This document shows positions 52,942 through 60,708 of a stretch of DNA of 64,000 nt, piece by piece. The position numbers were made by a program, and so were the translations under genes. Numbering within the stretch: the stretch's first letter is position 1; each line of letters opens with the position of its first letter. The notes beneath the pieces were generated by a model. The model had not been told where the DNA came from. It did not search any database and was given only the letters and a program-made list of their open reading frames with translations. Source of the stretch: JABMOV01 sp964654545 (GTDB taxonomy: Bacteria > Fidelibacterota > Marinisomatia > Marinisomatales > JABMOV01); contig CAZZIU010000011.1 in the NCBI GenBank assembly GCA_964654545.1, positions 1-64,000 on the forward strand. The letters are read 5' to 3'.

Positions 52942-53742
52942 ATGGCGCAGCTCGAAAGTCAAATAAAAAAGAAATACATGCAAATGGGGCGCGATCAGGT
53001 GGAAGAGGGCCTGCCTGGCTGGTTTGGCACTTTTGCAGATATGATGACGCTATTGTTCGCCTTTTTTGTCCTTCTTGCTGCCATATCTACCATTGATCCG
53101 GTTAAGCTACAGGAAATGGCCGATGCCATGGGAAAATCGGTGGGAAAAAAGATTAAAAAACAAAGTCAGGCAATGTCGCTGGCGGATATTAAAAAAGCTG
53201 TTGATAAAATGGTGAAAGACATGCAGGTTGACCCACGTACCGGAGAAAAACCTGTAGAGGTTACAACCAGCCCAAAAGGTGTTACTATTGGAATTTCTTC
53301 CGATGTGAGTTTTCCTTCTGGGTCGGCCGATTTAAAACCGGAAATAGTCCCCATTTTACAAAGTTTTGTACCAACCATAAAAAGTTCATATTTCATGGTA
53401 GCGATAGAAGGACACACCGATTCTGATCCGCTACCAGAAAAAATTCAGAATAAATACCCGACAAACTGGGAGCTTTCCGGTGCCCGTGCGGCGGCTGTTG
53501 TGAGAGAGTTAATTAATCTGGGAATTAATCCAACACGCCTCCAATCAGTGGGGTATGCCGAGTATGTGCCGCGCGACCGTCCAACGGACAGGGTAATTGA
53601 TGCGGAATTGATTAGACGTCAAAACGCAACACTTGAACAAAAGGCCCGTAACCGACGGGTTGAAATAACATTTTTGGCTCCGGCTGGATCAATCAGCAGA
53701 CCATCGACTGGGGGAAAGCCAACGCCAGGTAAAAAAAATTGA
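52942..53742 (+). CDS. MotB/PomB-type stator subunit with OmpA domain (motor operon gene 5)
   Basis: MotB anchors the stator to peptidoglycan and provides the ion-carrying Asp. In 266 residues: cytoplasmic N-terminus, a single membrane helix with PGWFGTFADMMTLLFAFFVL and the essential Asp33, a plug/linker region, and an OmpA-like domain (about 112-245) with EGHTDSDPLP and ARNRRVEI, the peptidoglycan-binding residues. All functional marks of an active flagellar-type stator are present. The C-terminal tail (about 20 residues) is Gly/Pro/Lys-rich. Whether H+ or Na+ is used cannot be told. Confidence 0.93.
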   Translation: MAQLESQIKKKYMQMGRDQVEEGLPGWFGTFADMMTLLFAFFVLLAAISTIDPVKLQEMADAMGKSVGKKIKKQSQAMSLADIKKAVDKMVKDMQVDPRTGEKPVEVTTSPKGVTIGISSDVSFPSGSADLKPEIVPILQSFVPTIKSSYFMVAIEGHTDSDPLPEKIQNKYPTNWELSGARAAAVVRELINLGINPTRLQSVGYAEYVPRDRPTDRVIDAELIRRQNATLEQKARNRRVEITFLAPAGSISRPSTGGKPTPGKKN

Positions 53743-53763
53743 AAGTTTTATTTAGGAGCGGTT

Positions 53764-55344
53764 ATGAGGAATAGGTATATCAAACCATTCATGCTTTTAT
53801 TCACCATGATTTTTGTTGCCACATTGATGGTGGGTCAGGAGTCCACTTACCTGACGCAGAAATTGATGGTTGAAAACGATCTGCGCAAACGGATCAAAGA
53901 TGCACTTTCTAAAATATTGGATCCGTCACAATTTGTGGTGGATATTAATATTACGCTGGAATTGAGCGATGCAATGGAAGAGCAGGTCACCTATGGACCA
54001 ACAAAAAAATCTTCACCAGAGAAATCGCTTGAATCACAGGTCGATGCATTGCTTCAAAATGCAGAAGAAAACACAGCTCCCGCAGAAACAATGGTAGGGC
54101 TTCCTATTCCCGGATTTGAATTTGAAGTGGAGTCACAGGGCTCCGACGTTGACATTGTTGAAGATGAAAAACCTGAAGGCACTGTCATTGAAAAGAAATC
54201 AGACAACAGCGACAATATTGTTTCACGAACAGCATCAGTAAAACGACCTTCCATGGCGAAGGTACAAAAAATGGAAATCAGCGTTATTTTACAGGAAGGG
54301 TTTGCCCCTGAACTCATTGAAAATGTGCGACAGATTGTAATGGTCGCATCACGCTATGATCGGGCTCGTGGAGACGTACTCAGTATAATGACCGCTAGTT
54401 TTAAGGAACGCAGAGACGACAAAACAGCTGAGCAGATTTTATTGAAAAACATAGCTCAAAAATTAGATGTGCTAGAAACGGCCAGAAGAGATGAAGACGA
54501 AAGCCGGAGTGAAGACTGGAAGAAAGAATTAGAAGATTATAAAGCACAGGAAGCAAAACGCCGGGAAGCGGATCGCGATTTTTTTGCATCCCAGCTGACG
54601 ACCTTGGAAGCGGCCGCAAAAGAGCGTTCTTTTCGCGACGAAAAACGCGAAATTCTTCGGCAGGATTCACTCAAGCTGCTTGCACTCAACACAGAAATTC
54701 AACAGCTAAGGCAATTGCTTGACTCCCAGACGGTGACTGATTCCCAAGCCACTCAGGCTGCATCAGCCGTTCAGGAAAAGGAACAGGAGAAAGCAAATTT
54801 GGATTCTCGAATTGAAAAGAAAATTTCTGAGCTCGAAGCAGTACAGGCAGATTTGGACCGTTTACAAAAAGATTCTGGACTCCCGCTTTATGTGACAATT
54901 CTGCTATCGGTTTTGGGAGCTCTGTTATTGGTATTGCTGGCAGGATTATTGATTATGGCTTTCCGCGGACAACGACAACCGATGTATCCTCCGCCATATG
55001 CCTATCCCCCACGCAGACGCAAAAAAAAAAGAAAGCAGGAATCAACAGCAGTAGCCCAGAGTGAGCCACCTGTGCAACCAGTGGCTGCTCCACCACAGAA
55101 TGGTCAACCAGCTACAACAGCAGCGGCACCAGTGGATGAAGACCCAGCCGTCTTACAGAGCGAAATTGGGGACATTAGAAAATCGATTGTATCCATGAGC
55201 GTGGGTCAACCGGAGACAACAACGCGAATTGTAAAAGAGTGGATGCAGGAAGAAGCGCCGCCACCGCCGGCTGAACCTGAAGCAGCTCCGGAAGAACCAG
55301 AAGCGGAAGAAAAAAATGACAAGAAAAAACGGAAGAAAAAATAG
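53764..55344 (+). CDS. Reduced FliF-like MS-ring protein with coiled coil and FliG-binding tail (motor operon gene 6)
   Basis: FliF builds the flagellar MS ring. This 526-residue relative is remodelled: an N-terminal signal/anchor (about 7-24); an RBM3-like domain in two halves (FVVDINITLELSD, about 57-69, and EISVILQEGF to ARGDVLSIMTASF, about 171-213, with the family's RGD); between them a long acidic insertion like the FliF beta-collar; a charged coiled coil (about 220-370); a membrane helix (about 374-400); and a Pro/Ala-rich cytoplasmic tail. Near the end, QPETTTRIVKEWM (482-494) matches the FliG-binding helix of FliF (Salmonella DPRVVALVIRQWM). RBM1 and RBM2 are missing. The C-terminus is Lys-rich. 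The fliG-like gene follows 11 bases later. Confidence 0.78.
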   Translation: MRNRYIKPFMLLFTMIFVATLMVGQESTYLTQKLMVENDLRKRIKDALSKILDPSQFVVDINITLELSDAMEEQVTYGPTKKSSPEKSLESQVDALLQNAEENTAPAETMVGLPIPGFEFEVESQGSDVDIVEDEKPEGTVIEKKSDNSDNIVSRTASVKRPSMAKVQKMEISVILQEGFAPELIENVRQIVMVASRYDRARGDVLSIMTASFKERRDDKTAEQILLKNIAQKLDVLETARRDEDESRSEDWKKELEDYKAQEAKRREADRDFFASQLTTLEAAAKERSFRDEKREILRQDSLKLLALNTEIQQLRQLLDSQTVTDSQATQAASAVQEKEQEKANLDSRIEKKISELEAVQADLDRLQKDSGLPLYVTILLSVLGALLLVLLAGLLIMAFRGQRQPMYPPPYAYPPRRRKKKRKQESTAVAQSEPPVQPVAAPPQNGQPATTAAAPVDEDPAVLQSEIGDIRKSIVSMSVGQPETTTRIVKEWMQEEAPPPPAEPEAAPEEPEAEEKNDKKKRKKK

Positions 55345-55355
55345 GGAGACGCATC

Positions 55356-56291
55356 ATGATCACTGATTATTACCGTCTATCCGGGCTACAAAAAGTAGCA
55401 ATATTGTTTTCCGTTTTAGGAGAGAGTCTTGCGCTGACTCTGGTTACTGGTTTGACCAAAACGGAAATCCGGAAAATCCGTGCAGCGATACGTGAAATGG
55501 AAAGTGTTTCTTTTACGGTTAAAAAACGCGTAATTGAAGAATTTTACTTCAATTTTGTGAGCGAAAAATTCCAGGCTGCAGATGATAAAAACGAACCAAA
55601 ACGCCCGTTTGAGTTTTTAGAAACATTGACGGACGAACAACTGATTGCCTTGCTGGCACCGGAAGAAGCTCGCGTGGTGGCAATCATCATGGCCCAGGTT
55701 CCAGCAGAGCGACGAATAAAGATTATGGACAGAATGCAGCCGGAAGACAAGGGACGCGCCCTTATCGAAATGGGCAACCTGAAAAATGTGCCTTTGGAGG
55801 CAGTCGTCAATGTTGCGACAGACCTGAAGGAAAAAGCACACTTTCTTCCACGCACAGTGGAATTTTCACGTGGGGGCGGGAAGGATATCGCCGACATTCT
55901 TGGTGAAATGAATCCTGCTGACGAAGAAAAATATTTTGAAGCAATCAGTCGCGAAAGCCCAGAACTTGCAAAAGAAATTCAAAAATATCATCTTACGTTT
56001 GAGAATATATTTGAATTTTTCCCCGATAATCTTCTTCGCGATTTAATGAATTCCGTGGAACTGGATAGCGTTGCTATGGCACTAAAGGGAATGCCGGAAG
56101 AAGTGGAAAAACGCGTTCTAGAGAATTTGCCACAAAAGAAACAGGCTATGTACGAACCCGTTGAAGGAGCAGTGGTGAAACGGGATGTGGATGCAGCGCG
56201 GAAGGAGATTGTGAAAGCTGCCCGGCAAATGGAAAAAGATGGTGTATTCCAGCTGGCCGATTTTATTGAGGGCGGAGATATGGTAGAATAA
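55356..56291 (+). CDS. FliG-like rotor protein lacking the FliM-binding motif (motor operon gene 7)
   Basis: FliG couples the FliF ring to the stator. The 311 residues align along the whole family: N-terminal LSGLQKVAILFSVLGESLAL (about 8-27) and a FliF-binding helical domain ending EEFYFNF; a middle domain (about 87-160); GGGKDIADILGEMNPADEEK (about 173-192); and a C-terminal torque domain with FENIFEFFPDNLLRDLM, ALKGMPEEVEKRVLENLP and ARKEIVKAARQMEKDG. The FliM-binding EHPQ motif is replaced by PEEARVVAI (about 102-110). In the torque helix a basic residue is kept (Lys261/262), but the acidic pair is not clearly present (AMYEPVEG). No fliM or fliN is nearby. It is the last gene before a strong terminator. 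Confidence 0.85.
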   Translation: MITDYYRLSGLQKVAILFSVLGESLALTLVTGLTKTEIRKIRAAIREMESVSFTVKKRVIEEFYFNFVSEKFQAADDKNEPKRPFEFLETLTDEQLIALLAPEEARVVAIIMAQVPAERRIKIMDRMQPEDKGRALIEMGNLKNVPLEAVVNVATDLKEKAHFLPRTVEFSRGGGKDIADILGEMNPADEEKYFEAISRESPELAKEIQKYHLTFENIFEFFPDNLLRDLMNSVELDSVAMALKGMPEEVEKRVLENLPQKKQAMYEPVEGAVVKRDVDAARKEIVKAARQMEKDGVFQLADFIEGGDMVE

Positions 56292-56311
56292 CAGCACCAT
56301 AAACAATGATT

Positions 56312-56339
56312 AAACCCCGCAGTTGCGGGGTTTTTTGTT
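56312..56339 (+). terminator. Strong rho-independent terminator of the motor operon
   Basis: AAACCCCGC (56312-56320) pairs with GCGGGGTTT (56325-56333) around an AGTT loop, followed by a continuing T-run (TTTTTTGTTT). It stands 20 bases after the fliG-like stop and closes the transcription unit that begins at 48636. Confidence 0.92.
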
Positions 56340-56401
56340 TCCATCCGACTCAGAGAACAGAAAATATCTGAGTAAATTAATGGTATAAAATTGAGGGAAT
56401 G

Positions 56402-57796
56402 ATGTCCTCCGAACAAAACAAATTCCGTACGGTTATTGAACCATTTACTATCAAAACAGTAGAACCATTACGTCTGACCACCAGAGACGAGCGTAGCCAA
56501 ATTCTTGAAAAAGCTACATACAATCTTTTCAAAATAAAATCGCAGGATGTAATTATAGATTTACTTACAGATAGTGGTACCGGTGCTATGAGTTCTGAAC
56601 AGTGGGCAGCTATCATGCGAGGCGATGAGTCGTATGCCGGCAGTAAAAGTTTTCAGCGATTTGAATCCGCCGTAAAAGACCTTTTTGGTTTTAAAAACGT
56701 CATTCCGACCCACCAGGGACGGGCCGCAGAACGCATTTTATTCTCAGTAATGTGTAAACCGGGGAACGTGGTGTTGAACAACACCCATTTCGATACAACG
56801 CGTGCCAATGTCGAGTTTCAGGGGGCAGAAGCCCTTGATCTGGTTATCAGCGAAGGATTAAATCCAGCGTCGACTCACCCCTTTAAAGGAAACATGGATA
56901 CAAACAAACTGGACGAGGCCATCAAGAAGGTTGGTGTAGATAAAATTCCCCTTTGTATGCTTACAATTACCAACAATTCAGGTGGTGGACAACCAGTATC
57001 TATGGAAAACATAAAGAGCGTAAAAGCTATACTGGAAAGATATGATATACCGCTGTATTTCGATGCGGCGCGATTCGCTGAAAATGCGTATTTCATTAAG
57101 CTACGAGAACCAGGATATGAAAATACATCAGTAAAGGAAATTGTGCGAGAAATGATGGGTTACGCTGACGGGTGTACCATGAGCGCTAAAAAGGATGGAA
57201 TGGTTAATATTGGTGGATTTCTATGCACAAACAGTGACGTTCTGGCACAACAGGAAAAAGACTTACTGATTCTTACCGAAGGCTACCCTACCTATGGTGG
57301 TTTGGCCGGCCGGGATCTGGATGCAATTGCAGTAGGACTCCAGGAAGTTGTGGATGAGGATTATCTGGAATATCGACTTGCTGAGGCACGTTATCTTGGT
57401 GAACATCTGTCTGCCATTGGTTTGCCAATAGTTCAACCCCCTGGCGGCCATGCAGTATATCTCGACGCAAAGACGCTTCTACCCCACATTCCGCCATTAG
57501 AATATCCAGGGCAGAGTCTGTCAATAGCGCTCTATCTGGAAGGCGGAATTAGAACGGTTGAAATCGGTTCAGTCATGTTTGGAAAAGTTGATGAAACATC
57601 AGGGAAAGAAACGCCCGGCAAAATGGAATTGGTACGCCTTGCCCTACCGAGAAGAACGCACACCCAAAGCCATATAGATTATGTAATAGAAGTTGCTCGT
57701 GAGGTCTATCGAAAGCGGGATACGCTTAAGGGGCTTTCCATCACCCGGCAACCAAAATTTCTACGTCATTTCACCGCAGAATTTTTCCCATTATAA
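56402..57796 (+). CDS. tnaA: Tryptophanase (beta-eliminating lyase)
   Basis: The PLP enzyme splits tryptophan to indole, pyruvate and ammonia. The family core is clear: IDLLTDSGTGAMSSEQWAA, PTHQGRAAERILFS, the PLP-anchoring MSAKKDGMVNIGGFL with the Lys, and YPTYGGLAGRDLDA. The close relative tyrosine phenol-lyase is less likely. Where that enzyme has Thr and Arg for phenol binding (FTTTR and MERG), this protein has Asp (FDTTR) and Ile (VEIG), as in tryptophanase. The E. coli insertion after the first third is missing. Of two adjacent ATGs (56399, 56402) the second is better spaced from GAGGG. No tnaC leader or tnaB transporter is seen. Confidence 0.85.
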   Translation: MSSEQNKFRTVIEPFTIKTVEPLRLTTRDERSQILEKATYNLFKIKSQDVIIDLLTDSGTGAMSSEQWAAIMRGDESYAGSKSFQRFESAVKDLFGFKNVIPTHQGRAAERILFSVMCKPGNVVLNNTHFDTTRANVEFQGAEALDLVISEGLNPASTHPFKGNMDTNKLDEAIKKVGVDKIPLCMLTITNNSGGGQPVSMENIKSVKAILERYDIPLYFDAARFAENAYFIKLREPGYENTSVKEIVREMMGYADGCTMSAKKDGMVNIGGFLCTNSDVLAQQEKDLLILTEGYPTYGGLAGRDLDAIAVGLQEVVDEDYLEYRLAEARYLGEHLSAIGLPIVQPPGGHAVYLDAKTLLPHIPPLEYPGQSLSIALYLEGGIRTVEIGSVMFGKVDETSGKETPGKMELVRLALPRRTHTQSHIDYVIEVAREVYRKRDTLKGLSITRQPKFLRHFTAEFFPL

Positions 57797-57800
57797 ATCA

Positions 57801-57828
57801 GTGAGCCGGCACAGAAAGTCCGGCTCAC
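57801..57828. terminator. Hairpin between convergent tnaA and ppdK
   Basis: GTGAGCCGG (57801-57809) pairs perfectly with CCGGCTCAC (57820-57828). Neither side has a long T-run, so it is a weak or factor-assisted bidirectional terminator, or an mRNA-stabilising 3' hairpin for both genes. Confidence 0.55.
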
Positions 57829-57839
57829 ATCAAAAACCG

Positions 57840-60539
57840 TTAATTGTTCAACGCAGCATGGGCAGCTGCAAGGCGTGCAACGGGCACGCGGAAAGGCGAA
57901 CAACTCACGTAATCCAAACCCTTCTGGTGACAGAATTCAATGGATGCCGGATCACCACCATGCTCACCACAGATACCAACCTTTAAGTCGCTACGAACAC
58001 CGCGACCCCTTTTCACACCCATTTGAACCAACTGACCAACGCCAGCGGTATCAAGACTTTCAAATGGATCGTGTTCCAGGATACCCTCTTTCAAATAGTA
58101 AGGAAGAAAACCGCCAATATCATCCCTGCTGAAGCCATAAGTTGTTTGCGTCAGATCATTGGTACCAAAACTGAAGAACTCAGCGTGCTCTGCAATTTGA
58201 TCCGCAGTTAACGCAGCGCGAGGTAATTCAATCATTGTACCAACCAGATAATCAAATTCGATATTTGTTTCATCCATAACTTTTCTGGCATTGGTGCGAA
58301 CTACTTTTTCCTGGTTAACATATTCCGTGTAAGTTCCAACGAGCGGAATCATTACTTCAGGATATACTTTTTTCCCTTCTTTTGTTAGCTGTGCGGTGGC
58401 TTCAAAAATGGCTCGGGATTGCATTTCTGTTATTTCAGGATATGCAACACCAAGACGACAGCCGCGGTGTCCCAGCATGGGATTAAACTCATGAAGGTTT
58501 GCAATCCTTGAGCGAATCAGATCCGGGGTGATGTTCAATTCTTTTGCCAGTTCATTGATTTGCTCATCGGTTTGAGGCATGAATTCATGCAAAGGAGGAT
58601 CAAGCAATCGCACGGTTACTGGTAAGTTTTCCATGGCGGCGAAAATACCGTAAAAGTCATCACGCTGATAGGGAAGCAATTCCATAACAGCGCTGCGTCG
58701 TTCTTCTTTCGATCCCGCCAGAATCATTTTTCTTACGGCTAGAATCCGAGCAGGATCAAAAAACATATGTTCTGTTCTGCACAGACCGATACCCTGCGCC
58801 CCAAAACTCCTCGCCTGTGCCGCATCTTCCGGGCGATCGGCATTGGTACGAACACCAAGAGTACGGGCTTCATCTGCCCATGACATAAGTAATGCATATT
58901 CTTTATTATTCTCCGGATTGGCATCCAGCAAGGGAAGTTCACCGGCATAAACTTTACCGGCGGTACCATTTAACGTAAACCAATCACCCTCTTTAAAGGT
59001 CTGCCCATTTACATGAACTTCTTTTTTCTTGGTGCCGATCTGCAATGCACCGCATCCAACAATGCAGCATTTCCCCCAACCGCGCGCCACCAGGGCAGCA
59101 TGGCTGGTCATTCCGCCTTTTGCCGTTAGAATCGCTGCAGCTGCGTGCATACCATGTACATCTTCCGGTGACGTTTCTTCCCGAACCAGCACCACTTCTT
59201 TGCCATTGTTTGCCCAGGCTTCTGCGTCATCGGCCGTAAATACAATTTGTCCTTTCGCCCCACCGGGTCCAGCCGGTAACCCTTTGGCTAAAACAGCTAT
59301 GTTTTTTTCTTCTACCGGATCAACCATGGGGTGGAGTAATTCATCCAATTGGGACGGCTTCACACGTAACACCGCATCGTTTTTGGTAATCAAACCCTCG
59401 TTTTCCATTTGTACAGCCATTTGAATAGCAGCTGGGCCATTACGTTTTCCGCTACGGGTTTGCAGCATCCATAAGCGACCCTCTTCAATGGTAAACTCAA
59501 CATCCTGCATATCGCGATAATGGGTCTCCAGCTTGGTACGAATTTTATCCAGAGCGCCATACACATCGGGTAAAAATTCTTCGAGGCTCAAAGACTCTTT
59601 ATTATCATCTGTTTTGGTAGAAATGTTCAGCGGGTTAGGTGTGCGTGTCCCCGCCACCACATCTTCGCCCTGCGCGTTCTGTAACCATTCACCATAAAAA
59701 AGATTCTCTCCGGTTGCCGGATTTCGAGTAAAGGCCACGCCTGTGGCAGAACTATTTCCAGTATTACCAAACACCATTGTTTGCACATTTACAGCTGTAC
59801 CCCATTCATCCGGAATATTTTCGATGCGCCGATAGCTGATGGCTCGCTTACCATTCCAACTGGAGAAAACAGCTTTGATTCCCCCCCACAACTGATCAAA
59901 GGGATCGTCTGGAAATTCTTTGCCGAGCACTGACTTAATTTCCACTTTAAATTGGTCAGAAATCGTCTTCCAGTCAGCGGCACTCAGGTCTACATCAGAA
60001 GCATAACCCTTGGATTCTTTATAACCATCCAATATTTTTTCCAGACGATGACGGATACCGTGACCATCCTTTGGCTCGACGCCGGCTGCTTTTTCCATCA
60101 CCACATCTGAGTACATCATAATAAGGCGACGATAGGCATCATAAACGAAACGAGGATTATTTGTTTTGGCAATCAAGCCGGGTATTGTTTTTGAGGTAAG
60201 TCCCACGTTTAAAACCGTCTCCATCATCCCGGGCATGGACATTCTGGCGCCGGATCGCACAGAAAACAACAATGGATTTTCCGTGTCGCCAAACTTTTTT
60301 TCCATGATTGCTTCCGTCTGCAGTATTGCGTCATTTACTTGGGCTTTAAGCTCATCTGGCAATTGCCCATTGTTATCATAATAAACGGTGCAGACTTCGG
60401 TAGTAATCGTGAATCCCGGGGGAACAGGAATTCCAAGGCTGGTCATTTCAGCCAGGTTGGCGCCCTTACCGCCCAATAAATTTTTCATGTCGGCTCGGCC
60501 ATCCGCCTTGCCATTACCAAAGAAAAATACATATTTCAT
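57840..60539 (-). CDS. ppdK: Pyruvate, phosphate dikinase
   Basis: PPDK interconverts pyruvate, ATP and phosphate with PEP, AMP and pyrophosphate. The 899 residues from ATG 60539 show the ATP-grasp domain (KNLLGGKGANLAEMTSLGIPVPPGFT in part, SVRSGARMSMPGMMETVLN in part), the phospho-His domain with GGMTSHAALVARG (His near residue 480), and the PEP-binding barrel with GLCRTEHMFF and CGEHGGDPASI. The strong GGGAGG upstream decides the start over an in-frame ATG 30 codons earlier. It allows PEP formation from pyruvate made by TnaA, peptide breakdown or NifJ running in reverse. Confidence 0.97.
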   Translation of the reverse strand: MKYVFFFGNGKADGRADMKNLLGGKGANLAEMTSLGIPVPPGFTITTEVCTVYYDNNGQLPDELKAQVNDAILQTEAIMEKKFGDTENPLLFSVRSGARMSMPGMMETVLNVGLTSKTIPGLIAKTNNPRFVYDAYRRLIMMYSDVVMEKAAGVEPKDGHGIRHRLEKILDGYKESKGYASDVDLSAADWKTISDQFKVEIKSVLGKEFPDDPFDQLWGGIKAVFSSWNGKRAISYRRIENIPDEWGTAVNVQTMVFGNTGNSSATGVAFTRNPATGENLFYGEWLQNAQGEDVVAGTRTPNPLNISTKTDDNKESLSLEEFLPDVYGALDKIRTKLETHYRDMQDVEFTIEEGRLWMLQTRSGKRNGPAAIQMAVQMENEGLITKNDAVLRVKPSQLDELLHPMVDPVEEKNIAVLAKGLPAGPGGAKGQIVFTADDAEAWANNGKEVVLVREETSPEDVHGMHAAAAILTAKGGMTSHAALVARGWGKCCIVGCGALQIGTKKKEVHVNGQTFKEGDWFTLNGTAGKVYAGELPLLDANPENNKEYALLMSWADEARTLGVRTNADRPEDAAQARSFGAQGIGLCRTEHMFFDPARILAVRKMILAGSKEERRSAVMELLPYQRDDFYGIFAAMENLPVTVRLLDPPLHEFMPQTDEQINELAKELNITPDLIRSRIANLHEFNPMLGHRGCRLGVAYPEITEMQSRAIFEATAQLTKEGKKVYPEVMIPLVGTYTEYVNQEKVVRTNARKVMDETNIEFDYLVGTMIELPRAALTADQIAEHAEFFSFGTNDLTQTTYGFSRDDIGGFLPYYLKEGILEHDPFESLDTAGVGQLVQMGVKRGRGVRSDLKVGICGEHGGDPASIEFCHQKGLDYVSCSPFRVPVARLAAAHAALNN

Positions 60540-60708
60540 TAAAACCTCCCAGAATGAAGAAAATTCAGCCCGGAAGTTACTGTTATCACCAATACAATGC
60601 AGGTGGTAATCCAATGCCGATAGAACCATGCCGCCAGAGAAACAACGACGAAGGATTAAATTGTCACCTGAATGGAATACCTTGAATTTCCATTGTAATT
60701 TTCCCGCT

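Noticed and set aside
52148..53742. Zorya anti-phage system (ZorA/ZorB are MotAB-like)
   Set aside because: MotA lacks the long ZorA tail, and no ZorC, ZorD or ZorE-like gene is present; FliF- and FliG-like genes follow instead.
52148..53742. TolQ/TolR or ExbB/ExbD or GldL/GldM assignment for the stator pair
   Set aside because: The PAWGMIGTLIGLV and FADMMTLL motifs and the OmpA domain in MotB are specific to flagellar-type stators.
53764..56291. Type III secretion system (SctJ/SctD-like)
   Set aside because: No export gate, ATPase, needle or secretin genes; the C-terminal helix and the neighbour match FliF-FliG.
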